A stretch of 64,000 nt of DNA. It comes from Rhizobium sp. BK399. GTDB taxonomy: Bacteria > Pseudomonadota > Alphaproteobacteria > Rhizobiales > Rhizobiaceae. The notes beneath the pieces were generated by a model, which saw only the letters and a program-made list of their open reading frames with translations, had not been told where the DNA came from and ran no database searches. The stretch spans positions 20,731 to 84,730 of the forward strand of contig NZ_JACIAH010000010.1 in assembly GCF_014194695.1 (NCBI RefSeq), in the 5' to 3' direction. Made by a program: the position numbers and the translations under genes. Shown here piece after piece: positions 26,735-36,332 of the stretch (position 1 is the first letter of the stretch; the number at the start of each line of letters is the position of its first letter).

Positions 26735-29332
26735 ATGCGCGCCTTCGTTCCCCATACGGCCAACTTTTTCGGTCGCGATTTCAACCGCAGGATCGTATTT
26801 CCTATGGCTGGGATCCTCATCGTGGCAATTACGATTGTCATTGCCATTGTTGTTCTATCCGCGCGTCAGCAAAACAGCCTTGAAGTCGAAGCATCCACCA
26901 AGCTTGCAACTACGGCTCTCCAGGTCAAGGCGCGCGAGGTCGCGCGCAATCTGCGGGACTATGCGGTTTGGGAGGACGCATACAAAAACCTGCACGACAA
27001 GAGCAACCTGGAGTGGGCGGCAACCGACGGGAATATCGGGGCGAATATCTTTGAAGGCCTGGGCTACGAGATGGCCTTTGCTGTCGATGCCAACGAAAAC
27101 ACCGTATACGCAGTGATCGAGGGCGTTCCGCAGAAGGTTGATGCCCTCAAGCTGATGCCACGTGGATTGCGTGATCTCTTGCATGTCGCTGCCATACAGA
27201 CTGACCCGGTTACGAGCTTGATCAAATCAGGGGACAATGTCTACCTGGTTGCGGCCAGCGCTTTGTTGCCTCCCTCGATTGATCGATCGACGGTTAATCC
27301 GCGCAAACTTACGATGCTGGCTTTCGCAAAGCGGCTCGACCAGAGCTTCCTGGATCGCATGGGACGAGACTACTTACTCTCCGACTTGAAGATCTCGCTT
27401 CATGAGGCCGGTGGAGCGGAGGCATCTATACCATTGCTGACACAAGACAGGGTATTCCTCGGAGCGATTACCTGGTCACCCGCAAAGCCGGGATACCAGC
27501 TCCTGCAGTTTATCCTGCCCCCGCTATGTCTGGTGCTTGCAGTTCTGGCGGCGTTTTCAGCTCTTGTCGTGCGCAATGCCAGGCGTTCGACGAAGGAATT
27601 GGAGGATTCCGCCAAAACCGTGGAAGCCTATGCTCAGACGCTGAAGGAGAGCGAAGTAAGGTTCAAGGACGTGGCGGAAGCATCGTCCGACTGGATTTGG
27701 GAAACCGACCATTCGCTCAAACTGGTCTACTTCTCGGCACGTTTTACCGATGTCACCGGGTTGCCCGCCTCTGATGTTCTCGGGAAGACACTCGGTCAGT
27801 TCTTTTCAAGTGACGCTGACTCTGACGGTTGGAAGCGGCTGGTCGAGGGATCTGATGAGCACGTCTCGTTCAGAGATCTTCGCTGCTGCTATCGCGACGC
27901 AAAGGGTCACATCCGCATCTCCAGATTGGCCGGTCGTCCCATCCTTGGCACGACAGGGGAATTCCTTGGTTTCAGGGGGACAGCGACAGACATTACCGAA
28001 GAAGTGGAAGCCCAGGAACGGGCAAGCCATCTGGCGCACCACGATGCCCTGACTGGACTTCCGAACCGCGTTCTGTTCCGGGAACGTCTGAATGTTGCTC
28101 TTACGTCGAATGCCGAGCAGACCGCGAGAGTTTCGGTGATCTGCCTCGATCTCGATCACTTCAAGGAAGTCAACGATACCTTGGGCCACGGTGCTGGAGA
28201 TCTCCTGCTTCAGCAACTTTCGGGACGGCTGAGGGCATGCGTACACCAGAATGACACCGTCGCCCGACTTGGCGGTGATGAGTTCGCGATCATCCAGATC
28301 GGCCTCAACCAACCGCTGGAAGCCGAAGAACTCAGCCGAAAACTCATCGATGTCGTCCGCGCGCCTTTCATCATTGAAGGGCAGGATCTTCATGTCGGAG
28401 TTAGTATCGGGATCGCGATTGCAAACGTGGATGATGCCGATCCGGAACGGTTGCTCAAAAGTGCGGACATCGCACTTTACCGAGCCAAGCAGGGTGGTCG
28501 GGCGACCTACCGGATTTTCGAGGCTCAGATGGATGCCGAACTCCAGGAACGCAAGACTCTCGAATATGATCTTCGTCAGGCGGTCCTGAAGGACGAACTC
28601 GAGATTCACTATCAGCCGTTGATCGATCTTGCACAGCATGGCGTTGCGGCCGTGGAAGCGCTGGTTCGATGGAGGCATCCGATCCGCGGTCTCGTGTCTC
28701 CGGCAGAATTCATTCCGCTCGCAGAAGAAACCGGCCTCATCGTCTCGATGGGCGAGTGGATCCTCGAGACGGCCTGCCGACAGGTCATGGAATGGGATGG
28801 ACTGCGCGTCGCGGTAAACCTTTCACCCGTGCAGTTCCGCAACAAGGAGCTGGTCGAGACAGTGCGCCAGGTCCTGGTACGCACAGGGCTCGATCCTGCG
28901 CGCTTGGAACTCGAGATAACGGAAAGCGTCCTTATCAACGACACATCAGCAGCCTTGGAAATCCTGAATGGCCTCAAGAGCTTGGGTGTCAAGATTGCCA
29001 TGGATGATTTCGGCACCGGCTATTCGTCGCTCGGCTACCTGAATTCGTTCCCCTTCGACAAGATCAAGATCGACAAGTCCTTCATAGGAGACATGAACAG
29101 CAAGGATAAGTCGGGCGCCATTGTGAAATCCGTCATCAGTCTCGGCCAGAGCCTGAACATGACCACGACTGCAGAAGGCGTTGAGACGCCGGAGCAGGCC
29201 GCGTTCCTTGCCCAGGAGGGTTGCGACCAGCTGCAGGGTTACTACTTCAGCCGCCCTGTGACCGCACCGGAACTGTCCGCCTTCATCGGGCGCTGGGCTT
29301 CCGGTAAGGAAGCTGGCGAAGAAGCCGCATAG
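26735..29332 (+). CDS. CHASE4-like/PAS/GGDEF/EAL cyclic di-GMP signalling protein
   Basis: 865 residues from the ATG at 26735 (GAGGA upstream; a TTG start 24 bases earlier is possible). TM1 lies at about 20-42. An extracytoplasmic sensor (about 45-255) has the CHASE4 hallmark LRDYAVWEDAYKNL. TM2 follows at about 260-285, then PAS (about 305-430), GGDEF with intact ARLGGDEFAII, and EAL with intact EALVRW, ITESVL and DDFGTGYSS. Both synthesis and breakdown of cyclic di-GMP look possible. It leads an operon with a decarboxylase (41-base gap) and a DMT exporter (15-base gap), so an external ligand may link polyamine chemistry to biofilm control. Confidence 0.9.
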   Translation: MRAFVPHTANFFGRDFNRRIVFPMAGILIVAITIVIAIVVLSARQQNSLEVEASTKLATTALQVKAREVARNLRDYAVWEDAYKNLHDKSNLEWAATDGNIGANIFEGLGYEMAFAVDANENTVYAVIEGVPQKVDALKLMPRGLRDLLHVAAIQTDPVTSLIKSGDNVYLVAASALLPPSIDRSTVNPRKLTMLAFAKRLDQSFLDRMGRDYLLSDLKISLHEAGGAEASIPLLTQDRVFLGAITWSPAKPGYQLLQFILPPLCLVLAVLAAFSALVVRNARRSTKELEDSAKTVEAYAQTLKESEVRFKDVAEASSDWIWETDHSLKLVYFSARFTDVTGLPASDVLGKTLGQFFSSDADSDGWKRLVEGSDEHVSFRDLRCCYRDAKGHIRISRLAGRPILGTTGEFLGFRGTATDITEEVEAQERASHLAHHDALTGLPNRVLFRERLNVALTSNAEQTARVSVICLDLDHFKEVNDTLGHGAGDLLLQQLSGRLRACVHQNDTVARLGGDEFAIIQIGLNQPLEAEELSRKLIDVVRAPFIIEGQDLHVGVSIGIAIANVDDADPERLLKSADIALYRAKQGGRATYRIFEAQMDAELQERKTLEYDLRQAVLKDELEIHYQPLIDLAQHGVAAVEALVRWRHPIRGLVSPAEFIPLAEETGLIVSMGEWILETACRQVMEWDGLRVAVNLSPVQFRNKELVETVRQVLVRTGLDPARLELEITESVLINDTSAALEILNGLKSLGVKIAMDDFGTGYSSLGYLNSFPFDKIKIDKSFIGDMNSKDKSGAIVKSVISLGQSLNMTTTAEGVETPEQAAFLAQEGCDQLQGYYFSRPVTAPELSAFIGRWASGKEAGEEAA

Positions 29333-29373
29333 CTTTCGCGCACGACGAATAATCAAAAACAGGTTCAACGAAA

Positions 29374-30615
29374 ATGAATGCCCATGCCCTTTCGGCCGAG
29401 CACGTACTCGGCCACGACGCGCGACATCTGCAAGGTCAGATTGAGACAGCTTTTTCGGGCGACGGAAGGACCCTCCGGCCCGCGAAGGATGCGCTCAGAA
29501 ATTTCGCAAGCGTGGATGCGGTCATTGCGGAGCTCAAGCCGTCAGAACCCGTCTTCTGCATCACGCCCGAAAGACTACGCAGTGCTGCTGCGAGCTTCTC
29601 TTCGTTTCCCGGGACCTGCCTTTACGCCGTCAAATGCAATCCTCATCCGTTTGTTCTGGAGACCCTTTACCAGACCGGAATTACAAACTTTGACGTCGCC
29701 TCTCTCGACGAGGTCGAACTGATTGGCAGCCTGTTCGGAAGCACCGCTGGAAAGTTCTACAACAACCCGGCGAAGACACGCCGTTCGATCCGAATGGCAA
29801 ATGATCTGCACGGCATTCGCTTCTATACGGCCGATTGCCTGGAGGAGGTGGACAAAATAGCCGAGGAAGCCCGCGGTAGCGATCTCGTGATTGCCGTCAG
29901 GCTCGCCACGAATGGAACCGACGCTCGCTATGTTCTCTCGACCAAATTCGGTGCGATGCCGGACAAGGCAATCCACCTGCTGCGTCACATCCGCTCAAAG
30001 GGGATCAAGGCGGGGATTTCATTTCATGTCGGTTCACAGTGCCTCGCACCTGGTGCGTTTTCAGAGGCTGTGGAACTTGCCGGAGACGTGGCGAAGCGGG
30101 CAGGAGTGGAGCTCGCGGTTCTGAATGTCGGTGGTGGTTTTCCTGCTCCTTATCCAGGCGATGACGTTGTTGGCCCGGGGCATTATTTCAAGAGCGTCGC
30201 GCGCGCACTGCGCAATGGCGCAATACCTCGCTCCTGCTCCATCTTATGTGAGCCCGGCCGAGCGCTCGTCGCCACCGCCGGGATCACGCTCGTCCAAGTG
30301 GTGATGAGGCGTGATCACAATCTTTTTCTGAACGACGGAGTATTTGGCACCTTGCAGGAACTCGGGCATTCAAAAGAACGCCGGCCGGTGCGTCTCATTC
30401 CGAGCAAACCGCGTGTATCCGCCACATACACCGATTTCAAGGTCTGGGGGCCGACCTGTGATTCAAACGACGTGCTCGGTGCACCTTTCAGCCTCCCGGA
30501 TGATGTGCGTGAGGGGGACTGGATCGAGGTGGGCATGATGGGAGCTTATAGCCTCTCCATGCGCACTCACTTCAACGGATTTTTTGCCGACAAGATCGTG
30601 ACGATCGGAGCATAG
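29374..30615 (+). CDS. Ornithine/diaminopimelate-type PLP decarboxylase
   Basis: 413 residues of the fold-type III (alanine-racemase-like) decarboxylases. The PLP Lys is in LYAVKCNPHP (K87). Other motifs: FDVASLDEVELI, FHVGSQ, NVGGGFP, CEPGRALVA and the substrate-site WGPTCDSNDVL. The CD-containing motif with a short barrel is typical of ornithine or lysine/ornithine decarboxylase, giving putrescine or cadaverine in the cytoplasm. Located between the cyclic di-GMP sensor gene and a DMT exporter gene. The choice among ornithine, lysine and another amino acid is not decided by sequence. Confidence 0.85.
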   Translation: MNAHALSAEHVLGHDARHLQGQIETAFSGDGRTLRPAKDALRNFASVDAVIAELKPSEPVFCITPERLRSAAASFSSFPGTCLYAVKCNPHPFVLETLYQTGITNFDVASLDEVELIGSLFGSTAGKFYNNPAKTRRSIRMANDLHGIRFYTADCLEEVDKIAEEARGSDLVIAVRLATNGTDARYVLSTKFGAMPDKAIHLLRHIRSKGIKAGISFHVGSQCLAPGAFSEAVELAGDVAKRAGVELAVLNVGGGFPAPYPGDDVVGPGHYFKSVARALRNGAIPRSCSILCEPGRALVATAGITLVQVVMRRDHNLFLNDGVFGTLQELGHSKERRPVRLIPSKPRVSATYTDFKVWGPTCDSNDVLGAPFSLPDDVREGDWIEVGMMGAYSLSMRTHFNGFFADKIVTIGA

Positions 30616-30630
30616 GAGACAGGCTTCGAA

Positions 30631-31779
30631 ATGAAACGATTGGCCGCTTCTGCAATCGGAGCCATGGGGATCGTGCTTTGGGCAAGCGAAACCGTGCTCG
30701 TAACCTATACGACTTCCATCCCTCCACTGCAGACGGTTTCGATGGCGTTCCTCTTCGCGGCGGCTCTGTCGCCGGCTGTATGGTACCTGACCGGAAGCCA
30801 TCCTCTTCTCGCCTTCCGGCAGCCGATCCATGTTTGGCTGCTGTCGGTGAGCGCGCTTGTTGGCTATCATGCTTGCATCTATTACGCGACCCAGAAGGCG
30901 CCGCCGGCCGCAGCTGCGCTGCTTCAAGGGACTACCCCACTGATGATCGTTCTTGGCTCCTGTCTTCTGCCGGGCGAGAGACTCAGATGGTGGCACGTCG
31001 TCGGTGTTGCCGTCGGACTGTTCGGCGTGCTGCTGCTCATCGAGCGCGGCGGTGATGCATCCATATCCGAGGGTGCGCCGTTTTACCTGACGCTCATCGG
31101 GATCGCTGCCGCGCTCTGGGGCATCTATTCGGTGCTGACCCGGACACAGGCCGCAGTACCCTCGTCTGCTCTCGGGTGGTTCTACGCAGCATCTGCGGCC
31201 GTATCCTTCCTGGCACATCTGGCGCTTGAAAGCTGGGTGGCGCCTAGTGTGGCGGAATGGTCCGCGATGGCAGCACTCGGCGTTCTGCCCATGGGCCTGG
31301 CGATCTACATGTGGGATCACGGAATGAAGCGTGGCGACATTCAGGCGCTTGGCGCGTTCTCTTATGTCGAGCCTTTTATCGGAGCGGTCCTTGTTGCGAT
31401 CTTTTCCTCAGCAGCGATTGAAGCCTCCTTGTTTTGGTCAGGCGCACTGATTGTGGGTGGCGCTGCATTGGCGAGTTCGGGGCTCTGGAAGCCCGATACA
31501 AAGGACGATAACGAGGGAAAGGAAGCGACGATGCGTACGCCCGGAGCTCCGGTGCCCAAGCGGTCTATCCTTCAGCTGCTTGCCGAGGCGGATTCCAAAG
31601 GTGAGCTTGCTTCAATCAACAACAGGCTGCTTGAGCGCCTCATCGAGATTGGTCGCGATTACAACGATCCCCGCAAACACGATGCTGAGCTTGCGGAGTT
31701 GCTTCTCGCTTTGGGCATTTCGGTAGCGATCTGGGATAAGGCCATCACAGAGAGCGACGCCAGGGAAATTGCGGCCTGA
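30631..31779 (+). CDS. EamA/DMT-superfamily transporter with a cytoplasmic C-terminal extension
   Basis: 382 residues; GGAGA precedes the ATG. Ten hydrophobic helices in two EamA repeats (about 1-140 and 145-290). An unusual hydrophilic tail of about 85 residues follows (KRSILQLLAEADSKGELASI, LLERLIEIGRDYNDPRKHDA). DMT proteins of this type export amino acids or metabolites. As the last gene of the operon it may expel the diamine or its precursor. The tail is not part of the normal EamA fold and could be a regulatory helical domain. Confidence 0.85.
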   Translation: MKRLAASAIGAMGIVLWASETVLVTYTTSIPPLQTVSMAFLFAAALSPAVWYLTGSHPLLAFRQPIHVWLLSVSALVGYHACIYYATQKAPPAAAALLQGTTPLMIVLGSCLLPGERLRWWHVVGVAVGLFGVLLLIERGGDASISEGAPFYLTLIGIAAALWGIYSVLTRTQAAVPSSALGWFYAASAAVSFLAHLALESWVAPSVAEWSAMAALGVLPMGLAIYMWDHGMKRGDIQALGAFSYVEPFIGAVLVAIFSSAAIEASLFWSGALIVGGAALASSGLWKPDTKDDNEGKEATMRTPGAPVPKRSILQLLAEADSKGELASINNRLLERLIEIGRDYNDPRKHDAELAELLLALGISVAIWDKAITESDAREIAA

Positions 31780-32164
31780 GGCATTGCTGCTATCTGCTCT
31801 ATGTCAGACGAGGGCGTAGCGAGCGGTCTGAAAACCAATCCCCGGGACGGCAAGCCTTCTCATGGTTTTAACATGAGGCTTTGGAAACAGGCGCTCTTCG
31901 AGGCTTGCCGAAGAAGGATCAGCGCCCATTTCACCTTGTGCAAAAGCCCCGTTGTAAAGTTTGGAAATGGCCTATCCGGTGTTCATGAATTACTATTGAG
32001 CGCTCAAGGGTAGGCGCATCGGCCACCTGGCAGCAGCTCGAGTTCATTTTTACGTAGCACGCATCATTCAAATTCATACGGAAGCCGATCCAGGCCTCCA
32101 TGCGAACCGCAGCTGGAATCACTGGAACGCGATCATCTCGGGATCGAGGACGGAGGAGACAAGA
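31780..32164. other. Intergenic stretch, nothing recognised
   Basis: 385 bases. No motif or credible start in any frame. Expected to carry the promoter of the VOC gene. Confidence 0.45.
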
Positions 32165-32806
32165 ATGAGTATTCTTGGTGAAGGCAACGGCAAAGCTGGC
32201 AAGACGAACGTCGATCTAAAGCTTGAAGTCGTCGCGATTCCCGTCGCTGATGTTGATCGCTCGAAACGCTTCTATTCCGCGTTGGGGTGGCGGCTCGACG
32301 CCGACTTCCCGGTCGGCAATGACTTCAGGGTGGTGCAATTCACGCCGCCTGGCTCACCCGCGTCCATCCATTTCGGCGTCGGCATCACCAGCGCCGCTCC
32401 CGGTTCTGCTCAAGGACTCTATCTCGTCGTCACAGACATCGAGGCGGCTCGTGCTTCGCTCGCGAGCGGCGGTGCGCAGGTGAGCGAGATCTTTCATCGC
32501 GACGGCCCCGGGCAACCGGCAATCGAGGGCCGGGATCCAAACGGACGAAGCTACAGGACCTATGCGACCTTCAAGGATCCGGACGGAAATGCCTGGCTGC
32601 TGCAGGAAATCACGCAACGGCTTGAGGGACGGCAGAGCACCGAGGTTACGTTCGCGTCACCTGCAGAAATCGAAGGCGCCCTGCGAAGGGCGGCTGCTGC
32701 TCATGGTGAACATGAGAAAATCACGGGAAGGCACGACGAGAATTGGCCGGTATGGTATGCGCATTTCATCGCCGCCGAGCAGTCCGGCGGGCCGCTGCCC
32801 AAGTAG
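32165..32806 (+). CDS. VOC-family (glyoxalase/bleomycin-resistance fold) protein
   Basis: 213 residues; GGAGG precedes the ATG. The beta-alpha-beta-beta-beta units start at LEVVAIPVADVDRSKRFYSA and end with ATFKDPDGNAWLLQEITQRL, the DPDGN motif carrying the usual C-terminal metal-ligand region. A C-terminal helical tail (AEIEGALRRAAAAHGEHEKI) follows that is common in rhizobial members. Substrate unknown. Monocistronic. Confidence 0.85.
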   Translation: MSILGEGNGKAGKTNVDLKLEVVAIPVADVDRSKRFYSALGWRLDADFPVGNDFRVVQFTPPGSPASIHFGVGITSAAPGSAQGLYLVVTDIEAARASLASGGAQVSEIFHRDGPGQPAIEGRDPNGRSYRTYATFKDPDGNAWLLQEITQRLEGRQSTEVTFASPAEIEGALRRAAAAHGEHEKITGRHDENWPVWYAHFIAAEQSGGPLPK

Positions 32807-33006
32807 CGTGCGCCATCCAATCAGCAGTTTCACACCGGAATAACAGAGAATTGAACGCCCGGTTTTTTCCTGTCAGCGAAACTGCGCCGATCTCGTCACC
32901 ACCCAAACCTTTGTTGCAGCCTCGTAGCGGCTGCCAGTGTACCGTTTGAACATCTGGCACGGTACGCTAGCTTTAATTTTTCCGGTACACGAGCCAGGAC
33001 GAAGAC

Positions 33007-33483
33007 ATGGGTAAGATGGTGGCGTGCCTGCTTGCAGCGGGACTTCTATTCCAATTGCTGGCCACGAACGCTGACGCAGCCAACGCGCTCGAACGAGCGA
33101 TCGGGGAGGCACAGCCATGCAAGTCACTGAAAGCGAAGGTGTCCAGCTTCGGTGTGAGCATCGATGTTGGAATCGACAGGTTCGACACGGCCAAGATCGA
33201 AAGTCTGCAGATCTCGGTGAATGGCGACGCAGCCGAGGCAAGTGCGAGGGGGACGCTTGCTTGCAAGACATCTGACGATGCCCTCGTGAGAGGAGGCTTC
33301 TCGGCGACCGCACAGGTTCATCTAAAGGTCGACCTCGCAACATGCAAGACGACCGAGAGCTCGATAGAGATCGTCGGGACAGGCGGTCGTTTCGGTGACA
33401 TCGTCAAGGGACTGGAGGATGAGATCGCAAGCGCGCTTCGCCGCAGCCTGGAGAAAAACGTGGCCAAGTTCTGCCAGAGTTAA
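33007..33483 (+). CDS. Secreted hypothetical protein
   Basis: 158 residues. MGKMVACLLAAGLLFQLLAT ending in NADA-A is a Sec signal peptide. The mature part has four Cys (PCKSLK, LACKTS, ATCKTT, KFCQS), enough for two disulphides in the periplasm. The alternating strand pattern (VSSFGVSIDVGIDRFD, QVHLKVDLATC) suggests a small beta-rich domain. I do not recognise the family. Its last 80 bases overlap the 3' end of the convergent GGDEF/EAL gene. Confidence 0.7.
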   Translation: MGKMVACLLAAGLLFQLLATNADAANALERAIGEAQPCKSLKAKVSSFGVSIDVGIDRFDTAKIESLQISVNGDAAEASARGTLACKTSDDALVRGGFSATAQVHLKVDLATCKTTESSIEIVGTGGRFGDIVKGLEDEIASALRRSLEKNVAKFCQS

Positions 33484-35575
33484 CCGCAGACTGAGGTAGC
33501 AATTCTTTCGAGCTGAGCCGGCAGTCAAAAAGGCGTTCGACGTCCACGGTCGGAAGCGGCCTCGCGAAGAGATATCCCTGGAAGACCTCGCATCCCGCCC
33601 TTTCCAGGAAACGCGCCTGTGCTTCGGTCTCTACACCCTCCGCAACGACTTCCAGTCTCAACAATTTTGCCAGCGAAACGATGGCATTGGTGATTGCCAT
33701 GTCTTCTGAATCGTTCGGGATATCTGCGATGAACGATCTATCAATCTTGAGTCGGGACAATGGAAATTTCTTGAGCATGCTCAAGCTGGAATAACCGGTC
33801 CCGAAGTCGTCGATCGAGAGGCTTACCCCCAGGGCCTTCAATTCATGCATCCGTGCGATAGCTCCCTCAACGTCCTGCATGATGAGGCTTTCTGTGACTT
33901 CCAATTCGAGCCACTCCGGGTCAAGGTCCGCGTCGGCCAGTGCCTGACTGACGTGAGAGGTCAACGACGGCTCCAGGAACTGGCGAGGCGAAACGTTGAC
34001 CGCAACGCGCACGCGGGCAACACTACGTTTCTGCCAGTCTTTGGCTTGCTGACATGCCTTGTTGAGGACGATATCGCCGATCGCGACAATCAAACCCGTT
34101 TCCTCGGCGAGGGGTACGAACTCCGATGGAGCAAGGACTCCTCTTGTAGGATGGTTCCATCGGACAAGCGCCTCGACACCAATCACATTGCCTGTATTGG
34201 CGTATTGAGCCTGGTAGTGAACGACGAATTCATCGCTCTCGATTGCCCGACGGAGGTCATCGATACGCGCAAGTTTGTTTCTTGCTTCCGCGGCCATCAC
34301 AGGCGTGAACATCTGAATACCGTCACGCCCAGCCTCTTTCGCTCGGTAAAGGGCGAGATCCGCATTGGCGCAGAGTTGCGAGGAGGTCACTCCAGGCCGC
34401 TCCAGGCATGCCACACCGATACTGGCCGTGATGCGAAGGTCGATTCCCGAGATCGATATCGAAGTTGCGATCGCCGCTCGCAAACGTTCAAGCCGATCTC
34501 TGAAAGATTCGTTGGTCTGTCCTAGAATCAAGACAAACTCGTCGCCGCCTATGCGTGACACCAATCCGGCTTCGCCGACCTCACGGACGATCCTGTTGGC
34601 AACGGCCTTGAGAAGTTCGTCACCGGCGGCATGCCCGAGGCTGTCGTTGATGAGTTTGAAGTTATCGAGATCAAGAAAGGCGACGGCGACGGCTTTGTCG
34701 TCGTCTACGGCATTGGTGAGCATCCTCTGAAGGGTGCGGTCAAGCAAAGTTCGGTTCGGCAGGCCTGTGAGCACGTCGTGTTCCGCCAGATGGGCGATAC
34801 GTTCGACGTCCCGGTTTCTATCGAGTGCGATTCCGATTGTCTGCGCGACAGCGGACAGGAATTCCAGTACGCCCGCGTCTTCGTCTGCGAGTTTGGAGAT
34901 CATCAGTGACCCGTGCCGCCCGCCATCTCGGGAGGCTATCGGGAGCGCCAGGGTTTCGGGGGAGGGCGCGTCCAGGGTCTCGCCATGGATCACGATCTGC
35001 ACGCTTCGTGATGGAAAGAGGCTGCGCAGCGTGACGATGAAGTCTTGCAGGAGTGATTGGATTTCGACACCTCGCGCAACGTTTTGCAGAAGTTGCGTCT
35101 GGGCCCGCATCAGCTCTTCGGCGCGCTTGCGGCTTGTGATATCTCGCGAGGCGCCTACAACGCCGATGACGTTGCCGTTGCGGTCGCGCAGTGGAACGCG
35201 AGTCATCATCAGCCAGCCATCCCCTGTGAGGCGGGGCTCCTCCACGCCGAGATCCGCGAGACCGGTCGTCATGACCTGTCGCTCGATCTCGTCGATCTCC
35301 TGTGCGAACGACGACGGGTGAATATCGAAGTCAGTCAGTCCCACCAGTTCGTCCACATGCGAAAAGCCGTTGTTCCTCACCACCGCACGGTTCGCGAACA
35401 GGAACCGGCCTTCGAGATCCTTCGCATAGATGAAATCTGGCACGTGATCGATCATCGCCTTAAGCCATTCATGTCGCTCGCCTGGGTCCGAAGATTGTGT
35501 GTGCTTGGTATTCTCGTTTGTGTCGGGGACTGCCGGCTTGGTCGCTTCTTGCCGGATTTTTCTGCGGGCGCTCAT
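33404..35575 (-). CDS. PAS/GAF/GGDEF/EAL cyclic di-GMP signalling protein
   Basis: 723 residues, no membrane helix; the ATG at 35575 has GAGGA upstream. A PAS domain (about 45-165, MIDHVPDFIYAKDLEGRFLF) is followed by a GAF-like domain (about 175-280). GGDEF has intact SRIGGDEFVLIL; EAL has intact GVEALVRW, VTESLIMQ and DDFGTGYSS. Both catalytic centres look competent. The last 40 residues, after the EAL domain, run over the opposite gene's 3' end and look like low-constraint sequence. A cytoplasmic sensor, second bifunctional cyclic di-GMP protein within 7 kb. Confidence 0.9.
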   Translation of the reverse strand: MSARRKIRQEATKPAVPDTNENTKHTQSSDPGERHEWLKAMIDHVPDFIYAKDLEGRFLFANRAVVRNNGFSHVDELVGLTDFDIHPSSFAQEIDEIERQVMTTGLADLGVEEPRLTGDGWLMMTRVPLRDRNGNVIGVVGASRDITSRKRAEELMRAQTQLLQNVARGVEIQSLLQDFIVTLRSLFPSRSVQIVIHGETLDAPSPETLALPIASRDGGRHGSLMISKLADEDAGVLEFLSAVAQTIGIALDRNRDVERIAHLAEHDVLTGLPNRTLLDRTLQRMLTNAVDDDKAVAVAFLDLDNFKLINDSLGHAAGDELLKAVANRIVREVGEAGLVSRIGGDEFVLILGQTNESFRDRLERLRAAIATSISISGIDLRITASIGVACLERPGVTSSQLCANADLALYRAKEAGRDGIQMFTPVMAAEARNKLARIDDLRRAIESDEFVVHYQAQYANTGNVIGVEALVRWNHPTRGVLAPSEFVPLAEETGLIVAIGDIVLNKACQQAKDWQKRSVARVRVAVNVSPRQFLEPSLTSHVSQALADADLDPEWLELEVTESLIMQDVEGAIARMHELKALGVSLSIDDFGTGYSSLSMLKKFPLSRLKIDRSFIADIPNDSEDMAITNAIVSLAKLLRLEVVAEGVETEAQARFLERAGCEVFQGYLFARPLPTVDVERLFDCRLSSKELLPQSAVNSGRTWPRFSPGCGEARLRSHPPVP

Positions 35576-35657
35576 TCCATTCCTCACAGCCTGATTGGCT
35601 TATGGCGAACGTTAGGCACAACGTATTATGCAACTATGAAGAAGGTGGCCGAGCGCC

Positions 35658-35825
35658 ATGGTTGATATCTTCCGTTTTGAGGATGGTGAACGATCCGTTT
35701 ATGGCGATTGGTCGAGTTGTGAACTCGACGATCGAGACAAACCGAACCCTATTTCGATGCGAGACGTACTGGCGATCTTCGGCCAGATCTTCGCGAAGGA
35801 ATGCGCCCGTAACAGGGTGCGTTAG
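35658..35825 (+). CDS. Possible small protein, 55 residues
   Basis: An ATG at 35658 opens MVDIFRFEDGERSVYGDWSS followed by CELDDRDKPNPISMRDVLAI and a short basic end. Composition and hydrophobic pattern look protein-like. AAGGTGG lies ahead of the ATG. A minus-strand frame (35634-35882, 82 codons) covers the same DNA. I prefer the plus strand by residue pattern, but neither is a family I know. Confidence 0.35.
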   Translation: MVDIFRFEDGERSVYGDWSSCELDDRDKPNPISMRDVLAIFGQIFAKECARNRVR

Positions 35826-35984
35826 ATCAAGTTTGGTGAATTGAAGCGACCCGACGTCCTGCGCTGACCCTCGCATCCGCAACAGCAGGGGGCTTTTGTT
35901 CGCAACCGAACGGAGACCTATTCAATAAACGCGCTATGCCCGCAAATGACGCCGCTCTCCTTGAGTGTTGCGACGTCAGGCGCT

Positions 35985-36332
35985 TCAGCATGGCTCGCGA
36001 TTTAGGATTCCTAGCGTCCTTATCTGATCCGCAAGCGTCAACAGTGCCTTCGCAACAGTTTCGTCCGACATCAGCTCAACATTTCGGGCGATGTCGTCAA
36101 TCACCTGTTCGGTGGACGCGTCGATAGGGAAAATCTTTCCGTTTTTGACGAGTAGATCCCGCAGAGCGCTAGATGCGGCAATGCTGCGCTCCAACAGGCG
36201 GCGCCGATCCGCCATCGGTAGCTTGGAAAGATGGTTCGCCGCTCGGACGAGATCGACGACGAGGTTGGTGGTGACTGTCAAGAGATTTGAACTCCAACGT
36301 TCTTGCGACCGCAAACCTACCCGTATCTTCAT
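35985..36332 (-). CDS. Hypothetical helical protein
   Basis: 115 residues from the ATG at 36332; the frame is open further to 36410. The sequence is almost wholly helical and amphipathic (NLVVDLVRAANHLSKLPMAD, RRRLLERSIAASSALRDLLV, LMSDETVAKALLTLADQIRT), soluble, and has no Cys-rich or catalytic motif. It looks like a real small protein, perhaps a regulatory or partner subunit. I do not recognise the family. Confidence 0.5.
   Translation of the reverse strand: MKIRVGLRSQERWSSNLLTVTTNLVVDLVRAANHLSKLPMADRRRLLERSIAASSALRDLLVKNGKIFPIDASTEQVIDDIARNVELMSDETVAKALLTLADQIRTLGILNREPC

Noticed and set aside
32930..33000. GTACCG/CGGTAC inverted pair upstream of the small secreted protein
   Set aside because: Only 6-8 bp arms with a long loop; could be an operator, but too short to claim.
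35634..35882. 82-codon minus-strand frame opposite the 55-residue ORF
   Set aside because: Residue pattern less protein-like than the plus-strand reading and no ribosome site; neither is certain.
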